Part shown: positions 37,458 through 43,195 of the stretch, piece after piece | How positions within the stretch are numbered: position 1 is the first letter of the stretch | Layout of the letters: every line of letters starts with the position of its first letter | From: Schoenoplectus triqueter | Taxonomy: Eukaryota; Streptophyta; Magnoliopsida; Poales; Cyperaceae | Assembly: GCA_964058805.1 (NCBI GenBank) | Contig: CAXKVV010001585.1 | Coordinates: forward strand, 1-43,195 | Reading direction: 5' to 3' | DNA length: 43,195 nt | Program-made: the position numbers and the translations under genes | Notes under the pieces: generated by a model | Told to the model about the DNA's origin: nothing | Seen by the model: the letters and a program-made list of their open reading frames with translations, nothing else | Databases searched by the model: none

Positions 37458-39780
37458 ATGGTTAGGATCATCACCCAAAGCATGTCAGAAGCTTGCTGCG
37501 TCCGCGCAGACAAAGTACCAATAGCATGTCAGATAACTATTAACGACTAATGCATCACATTTTATAATTTACTATAACTATTAACGTACAGAACCTTGAG
37601 ATAGTACTATTAAAGGGCATACTTGGAAACATAGTGACATTGTTTTTCATGGAAGTAACGAAATCATTGACATCATGTCAAATTGTCAAGATTTGGTGTT
37701 AAACATTAAATCATTTAGACTGACTGTATTTTGGAAGTGCAAAAATGAAACATGCAAGCATTCAGACGATGTCAAAAATCTGATGTAAGAAATTAAGATT
37801 TTACTACATAATGTCAGTACTGTGTGCTTTTCACAGTACAAATCAGAAACATAATTTTGAGCAAACAAAATAGCACCTTGTGGTGCCCCAACTTCTGTCC
37901 GAATAAGATGAAGTGACATAACAACTAAAATGTGATCATTTATATTTTATATAATTGTTAGATGAAATTTTTGATTGAGAATACTATGGGATGAGACCAT
38001 GATCTTGCGTTGAAACCCAAGTCACAATTGAAGTGACAAGACAAATTAAATTGTAGGATGTTCTGTGGCAGTGATTGCTGTGGCTTGGAGCTTGTTCCTG
38101 CTCGTTCCTGTTTCCTTTTTTTTTTTTTTTTTGAGAAAGACACTGCTCATTGTGAAGTCTTTTTTTTTTGCAGATTATTGTTTGTTTTGATTGAACATGT
38201 ATGCCATTATTTATTCTGTATACCAATTGAGATAAAATTTCGATCCTTCGATAAAAAAATAATTTTTGCGATTATAGGATAAAAAATAAATATTTTTCTA
38301 AAAAATAAAAAAAATAGAGGCTACCCTCCATTTTCTTTTTCATTTTTTTTTTGTTTATGGGATATGGGATGAGAAACACCACGACTTAATGCGGTGAGTG
38401 GGGAGTGGTGACCGTGATTTATGGAGGAGGCCCTACTCTGTTTTCCTCTACTAACCCTAATATACTCTTCTCTTCAAAAAAAAAAACCCTAATATTAATA
38501 TACCCCTCACTCCTCAGTCCTCAGTGACCTGGCACCCTGGCAAGCACTGTACGGCACCAACACACCATCCCTTCTTCTCTTGGGCATTGCCCATTGACGA
38601 CATCCCTTCCATCTCCACCGTTTAATTTCTCACGTCAATCCATATCAACGCCTCATGTATTATGTACAGAGTACAGTTCAATTTGACTGCTGAAAGAAAG
38701 TAACTGAGAATCATATCATCCCTTCCAACATGTGTCGATTTCTCACTTGCTTGCTAGCTGTACGTTCGTAAAATAATAAATAGAAAATATGGAAATAAAA
38801 TCACTCATCTAGCGGTGTAATTTAAATACGGAAAAAATATATTAAAAAAATAGATTGACATTTGATAGCGATCTTTTTTTGTTGAAGTCCGTATGGCATG
38901 TGCGGTCCTCCTATGAGTTGTCATGTCATTGATAAATATTTGAATTTAAATAATTTAAAATGTGTATCATATTGCTTGAAGTCGATCACTGATCAGTGGC
39001 CAAACAAACTTCAGAAGCGAGGGAATTTTTTTATTAAATTGCGACAAATATATATGTGTAGTAAATAAATTGCAAAAATAACTGATTTAATGTAGTTACC
39101 ACACCTTTACTTCAGCTTACAAACACTGGATAATTTGTTATTTAACTCAGAACTGCTTGATTGTATTTAAACGTGTGAATTTGGTTTGATGTTGTCATCT
39201 CTTATACACGTAGCCAAATCTGAAGTCATTTTCATTGAATGATTGTTGCTGTTAAGAATATTCGATTTCTTTGACAAGTGAGTTTATTTTTCTCATTTTA
39301 TTTGACATCATAATTAAGAAGCTTCCTTTTAAGACATATCTGGTAAGTGAGTTTATTTTTTTAAGACATCATAATTCGATTTCTTTGACAAGTGAGTTTA
39401 TTTTTTTATAGAGATATCATCTACGTTGTTTTAATTATATATATAATATCGTATTTAAAATTAAATTCAGTTTGTGATTATCAAGTTTTTTTTTACATTT
39501 ATCTGGTAATCTTTCGGTCTCTTCCCTAACCAAAATATCACTTTTTTACTTTCAGAATAAATAATAATCATCTTACACCGTTAAAAAGTTGGTGAACGTA
39601 ACATAAAGTTATGTCCAATGAGTTTTAAATAATGAATGCGTAGAGTTGATAATAATTAATTAGAAGCCACTAGTTTCTTACATTTTTTAATAACCAGGGA
39701 GTTGTTGAAAAATTGAATACATTAAATTATTAAACTAACCTCTTAATTTTCTTTTACTTCCAAGTACCACTACCAGCCAT
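37458..39780. other. Intergenic DNA, no gene assigned
   Basis: No recognised coding frame. A pyrimidine-rich block at about 38440-38640 contains two AACCCTAA telo-box-like words (near 38453 and 38484) and resembles a transcript leader, but no adjoining frame supports a gene. Confidence 0.45.
39261..39405. repeat. Short local duplications
   Basis: A 31-bp unit starting TTCGATTTCTTTGACAAGTG occurs at 39261-39291 and 39375-39405. Its second half (AAGTGAGTTTATTTTT) also occurs near 39346, and GACATCATAATT occurs twice between. Confidence 0.75.
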
Positions 39781-40081
39781 TGAAAAAGGTTCAAAGTGAA
39801 CCCGGTGATTTATATTTTATAATATGCACTGCTTGACAGTAGAGAACTAGACAGTAGACAATAGTTGTGACCCAGTACACCAGTTCTTCTGTATCCTTGA
39901 CAACAGAAAATCAGAAGAGTGTAAAAAGGAAGAATAACGGGAATAAGGAAGCAAAGCAACTGCCTTAAATTCCCCTCGCCTCGCTCCTTTTACCACCTTC
40001 CTTCAATTTCCTTCTTTGCTCCCTTTCCTTCCTCTCCCCGCTAAAACCCTTCACCCCTTCTAAACCTCAGAAGGGATAACC
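39781..40081 (+). promoter_or_regulatory. Proximal promoter and leader of the ERF gene
   Basis: The last 120 bases or so are strongly C/T-rich, like a plant 5' UTR. A TTTATATTTTATAATAT stretch near 39810-39826 could serve as TATA region. No specific operator is identifiable. Confidence 0.35.
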
Positions 40082-40972
40082 ATGAAACCTGACAAACCGG
40101 CTTCTTCTACCTCCCCACCTCGATCCAAATCATGTAACAGCAGTAAACCCCTTGCGAGGGTGACCCGACGAACGCACCGACGGATCCGGATTCACTGCTC
40201 CGACCCGGACGCCACCGATGCCTCCTCCAGCGACTCTGAGCCGACCTCCACTCCTCACGTGCGTCGTCACGTGATCCAGGTCGATGTCCCCGCAGTGGTT
40301 TCTGGACGCAAGAGGAAATCGCGGTTTAGGAGATTGAAACAGGAGGCTCCATTGATCGCCGCGCCTTTGGTGGGTCCCGATGGGGAGAGGAGGTTTCGAG
40401 GAGTGAGGAGGAGGCCTTGGGGAAAGTTTGCGGCTGAGATACGGAACCCGCATCAGGGCAAGCGGGTCTGGATCGGCACCTTTGACACGGCTGAAGCAGC
40501 AGCCGCAGCCTACGATTGCTATGCGGTGAAGTTGCAAGGGGAGAAGGCAATCACTAATTTCCCTGTGAAACTTGTCTTTCCGTACAGTAATGTTCCTACT
40601 AAAGTTGGCCACATAGATGCAAAAGCTTCGCCTAACAAGGTCAAGGGTTCCTCGCCTGAGTCGCTTTTCATGTATGACTACGTGACTGAGAAGGGGAACT
40701 GTAATTCGAAATGCATGGACTCGGTGTTCGAAGAGAATTGTGAGGCAGAAAAGGGTGAAGCAGGCGACCCAAGCAAATCTCCGGATTCGGTCTTGCCGTA
40801 CTGTGGTGAACCGGATGTTGGGAGTTGGTGGGAGGAGGGGCTTTGCCGGGCGGTGGAATCACCTCCGCGGGTGGATTTAAGGGAATTTTACCTCCCGTTG
40901 CCGGAACTGTCGGAGGTGGAGCTAGGGGAGTTCGACGCCGAACTCTTCTCTCTGGAGATTGGAGTGAATTGA
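40082..40972 (+). CDS. AP2/ERF transcription factor, cytokinin response factor (group VI) type
   Basis: Intronless, 296 residues. The single AP2 DNA-binding domain spans about 104-161, from [19 protein letters not shown] through [18 protein letters not shown] to KAITNF. Such domains bind GCC-box type DNA in the nucleus. Upstream, [20 protein letters not shown] (33-52) followed by HVIQVDV matches the CRF domain that defines ERF group VI (CRFs, Pti6) and mediates dimerisation and contact with phosphotransfer proteins. Basic clusters (RKRKSRFRR, 76-84) could act as a nuclear signal. SPDSVL at 233-238 corresponds to the SP(T/S)SVL putative MAPK site of CRFs. The C-terminus is acidic and hydrophobic, like an activation domain. 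ATG 40082 follows a pyrimidine leader and is the first in frame. Group VI-like proteins lacking some CRF features are the alternative. The exact family member is not assigned. Confidence 0.94.
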   Translation: MKPDKPASSTSPPRSKSCNSSKPLARVTRRTHRRIRIHCSDPDATDASSSDSEPTSTPHVRRHVIQVDVPAVVSGRKRKSRFRRLKQEAPLIAAPLVGPDGERRFRGVRRRPWGKFAAEIRNPHQGKRVWIGTFDTAEAAAAAYDCYAVKLQGEKAITNFPVKLVFPYSNVPTKVGHIDAKASPNKVKGSSPESLFMYDYVTEKGNCNSKCMDSVFEENCEAEKGEAGDPSKSPDSVLPYCGEPDVGSWWEEGLCRAVESPPRVDLREFYLPLPELSEVELGEFDAELFSLEIGVN

Positions 40973-41370
40973 CGATTTTGCCCTCTCGTTGGCACACAGC
41001 AGTGTTTTTTTTTTCTTTTTTCTCTGAGTACGTGGATCTGTGAGATTTTTGTAGTGAGAAAAGAAAGGTAATGGCCTTTTTGTCAATTAGTATCTAATCT
41101 CCAAGTGGTTCATCTCCATCCCCTCTGTTTCGCTTGTTATTTGATGAATGTGACTGGTTTTGTAAATTGATTCTCTCCATTTTTGGAATACGGAGAGAGG
41201 ATATATAAATATACCTATTATTAGTTGATACCCAAGTATGATTAAGCTGTATTTTATTGCATTTTTTCTTCTTAAGTGTTCGTTTCACAAATTAAAGAAT
41301 AACTTTGAAAATGTGATAGAAAGGTGGTATTTTTTATTATTCAGAAGAGCGAAAATATCGTTTAATATTT
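40973..41370. other. 3' UTR and flank of the ERF gene
   Basis: T-rich, with no coding frame of note. Confidence 0.5.
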
Positions 41371-42112
41371 TTTAATCAAATTAGTTAAAATATAAATAAT
41401 TATGATAAAAAAATAATAATGACCATAATAATAATATAATAATAAAAAATAATAATCATAATCTATAACCATAATTCTAATAAATAATAATATTAACAGT
41501 TGTAATCATAATAATATAATAAAAAATATAAACATAATCATAATATAGTAATATAATAATATAATAAAAAATATAAACATAATCATAATATAGTAATATG
41601 ATAATAAAAATTATAATTATAATTATAATCATAATGATAATTATAATAATATAATAATAATAATATATAATCATAATTATAATAATATAATAATAATATA
41701 ATGATAATATAATAATTATACTAATAATAATCATGATTAAGACATAATATAATGATAATATAAGAATTATACTAATAATAATCATCATAGTCTTAATCAT
41801 GATAATATAATAATATAATCATAATCATAATATAATAATATAATCATAATTATAATAATATAATAATATAATCATATTTATAATCATAATATCATATAAT
41901 ACTAAAAATCATAATTATTATAATATAATAAAATAATAATAATATTATTAATAGTGATGATAATATAATAATAATAGTGATGTTAATATAATAATAATTA
42001 TTATTATAATATTATAATATAATAATAATTTAATTATTAATATAATAATATAATAATAATAAATCATAATGATAATGATAATTATAATATAATACAACAT
42101 AATCAAACAATA
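41371..42112. repeat. A/T low-complexity block of about 740 bp
   Basis: Almost only A and T, built of ATA, ATAAT and ATCATAAT words. It includes a 45-bp tandem duplication (copies starting 41521 and 41566) and a 51-bp one (starting about 41701 and 41752), and an inverted pair ATCATGATTAAGAC / GTCTTAATCATGAT (about 41730 and 41789). Isoleucine/tyrosine-only frames here are artefacts. Confidence 0.85.
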
Positions 42113-42130
42113 ATCGCTATTCTGATGAGA

Positions 42131-42173
42131 GTTAATCCGGTATACTACCTATAGCTTTGTATACCAGATTAGC
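42131..42173. repeat. Hairpin at the edge of the A/T block
   Basis: TAATCCGGTATAC (42133-42145) pairs with GTATACCAGATTA (42159-42171), 13 positions with one G-T wobble and a 13-nt loop. It could be a terminal piece of a MITE. Confidence 0.55.
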
Positions 42174-43195
42174 GTTTTTCCGCACTCTTCTACTTAATCT
42201 AAAATTCGTTTGATAAATTAATTCATTAAAATAACATTATTATTCTTACTTTTTGCAAACGAACTCTATTAGATTTGGGAGTGTTCAATTTTTGCTTTTT
42301 AGTGGTAAATTCCTTCAGTCTTTCATTTCTGAAGAGAAAATTAGGTGCATTGTTTTGTTTGTACTTGAGATGAGAAGACTGGGATTTAACTGGATATTGT
42401 GTCGTTGCTTGTTTGTCACGTCTTGACTTTTGACGTGGAAAATGGGCGGTGGTTTTCCTTCTCCGAACAAAAATTTGAACGGCTGATATGAGAAGGGAAT
42501 ATTTTATTGTAGGCATGTGAGACAAATTAAGATGCAAAATATTTATTATCGGCTCCAATAAATTGAAAACGCTCTGTGTTTTTTATGTTGTTTTGTGAAT
42601 TTCTCATCTTTTGCAACGGACCGCCTTTCCATTTTCTAGATACGATCATACCATGTTTTGAAGCATCTGATAAAAAAATATTATTACATACGAAAAATTA
42701 GAGAGTAAAGCTAAATGTGTCGCTCCCCTCCAAGGAATGGAAGTAGATGGATAATTTGAATTTGAGTGGACAAATTTAAAGGCAAAATTGTGTGAGAAAA
42801 ATAATGGGAAAGTTAGTGAGCTCCAAGCCTCCAACTGAGGCGGTTCCCACCTTCCAGGGACACTTGGCAGATGTGGGACCAGGGGCTGATGTGGACAACG
42901 TCAGCGTGAGGAGCGGGGTGACATATTATTTCTCCAGGATATTTTGTGACGCGAGTATTTGGAGGCTTAAAATGTGCATACACTACACCCTGTTCAGTGT
43001 TACCAGTAACAAGGGGGAGAGTTGGAGTTATTTCAGCTGTCTGATGACAATCTAACGGTTCAGATTGGATCTGGAGAAAACTTCACATAGCAGTTGACAG
43101 GGAGACGTAGCTAGGCAGCTTCAACTAGTCAACTAGGTTGGTCATTTGGAAAATAAAATTAAGTAAAATTAAATAATTAACTTAATGCATGAAAC
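42174..43195. other. Intergenic DNA to window end
   Basis: No gene is assigned. A less AT-rich patch at about 42815-42925 contains GTGGGACC (42873-42880, class I TCP-type word) and ACGTCA (about 42897). It could be promoter DNA of a gene beyond the window. The 87-codon frame at 42792-43055 has no recognisable content. Confidence 0.4.

Noticed and set aside
40130..40612. 160-codon antisense frame
   Set aside because: Shadow of the GC-rich AP2/ERF coding sequence, with no independent signal.
41477..41800. 107-codon Ile/Tyr-rich frame
   Set aside because: Translation of A/T low-complexity DNA.
42792..43055. 87-codon frame
   Set aside because: No similarity recognised, no splice context, and composition not convincingly coding. 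Noted only as possible promoter DNA.

Overview
The window looks like nuclear DNA from a eudicot plant. It is strongly AT-rich, its genes carry GT-AG introns, and the proteins are typical plant families (BTB/NPH3, AP2/ERF, a plant-type RPT3). Plant transposable-element debris is abundant (Ty1/copia, RTE and L1 LINEs, hAT-like, Mutator-like and other MITEs). I cannot name the species.

Layout: 1-2355 holds four palindromic MITE-like modules set in TA/GA microsatellites, followed by gene-free AT-rich DNA with one clean Mutator-type MITE (4527-4899, 9-bp target duplication) and a tandem-repeat patch (8232-8530). An NPH3/RPT2-like BTB gene starts at 11331 and ends at 21673. It is split by a complete Ty1/copia retrotransposon (14054-21299, minus strand). 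The element has two 653-bp LTRs that look identical, a perfect 5-bp CAGTA duplication, a PBS matching initiator tRNA-Met, a polypurine tract and one unbroken 1376-codon gag-pol frame. The insertion lies inside the last coding exon. The same gene also carries a TAG in place of the expected Lys codon at the end of exon 3, so it has two independent lesions.

Downstream are small repeats, an L1-type LINE scrap joined to a hAT-like end (23.67-24.03 kb), an intact six-exon gene for the 26S proteasome ATPase RPT3 (25533-28586), a broken RTE LINE (29.6-31.2 kb), a long AT-rich gene desert, a GC-rich hAT-like pair (about 36.67-37.45 kb), and an intronless AP2/ERF gene of the cytokinin-response-factor type (40082-40972). 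The last 2 kb is dominated by about 740 bp of almost pure A/T low-complexity DNA.

The three host genes are functionally unrelated (blue-light/auxin-type signalling scaffold, proteasome, transcription factor), and I see no operon-like or cluster logic. The most notable item is the NPH3-like gene, apparently inactivated twice, with a very young and possibly mobile copia element in it. The 5' leader of that element contains three consecutive perfect GC hairpins. I found no evidence of a wholly new biological system.
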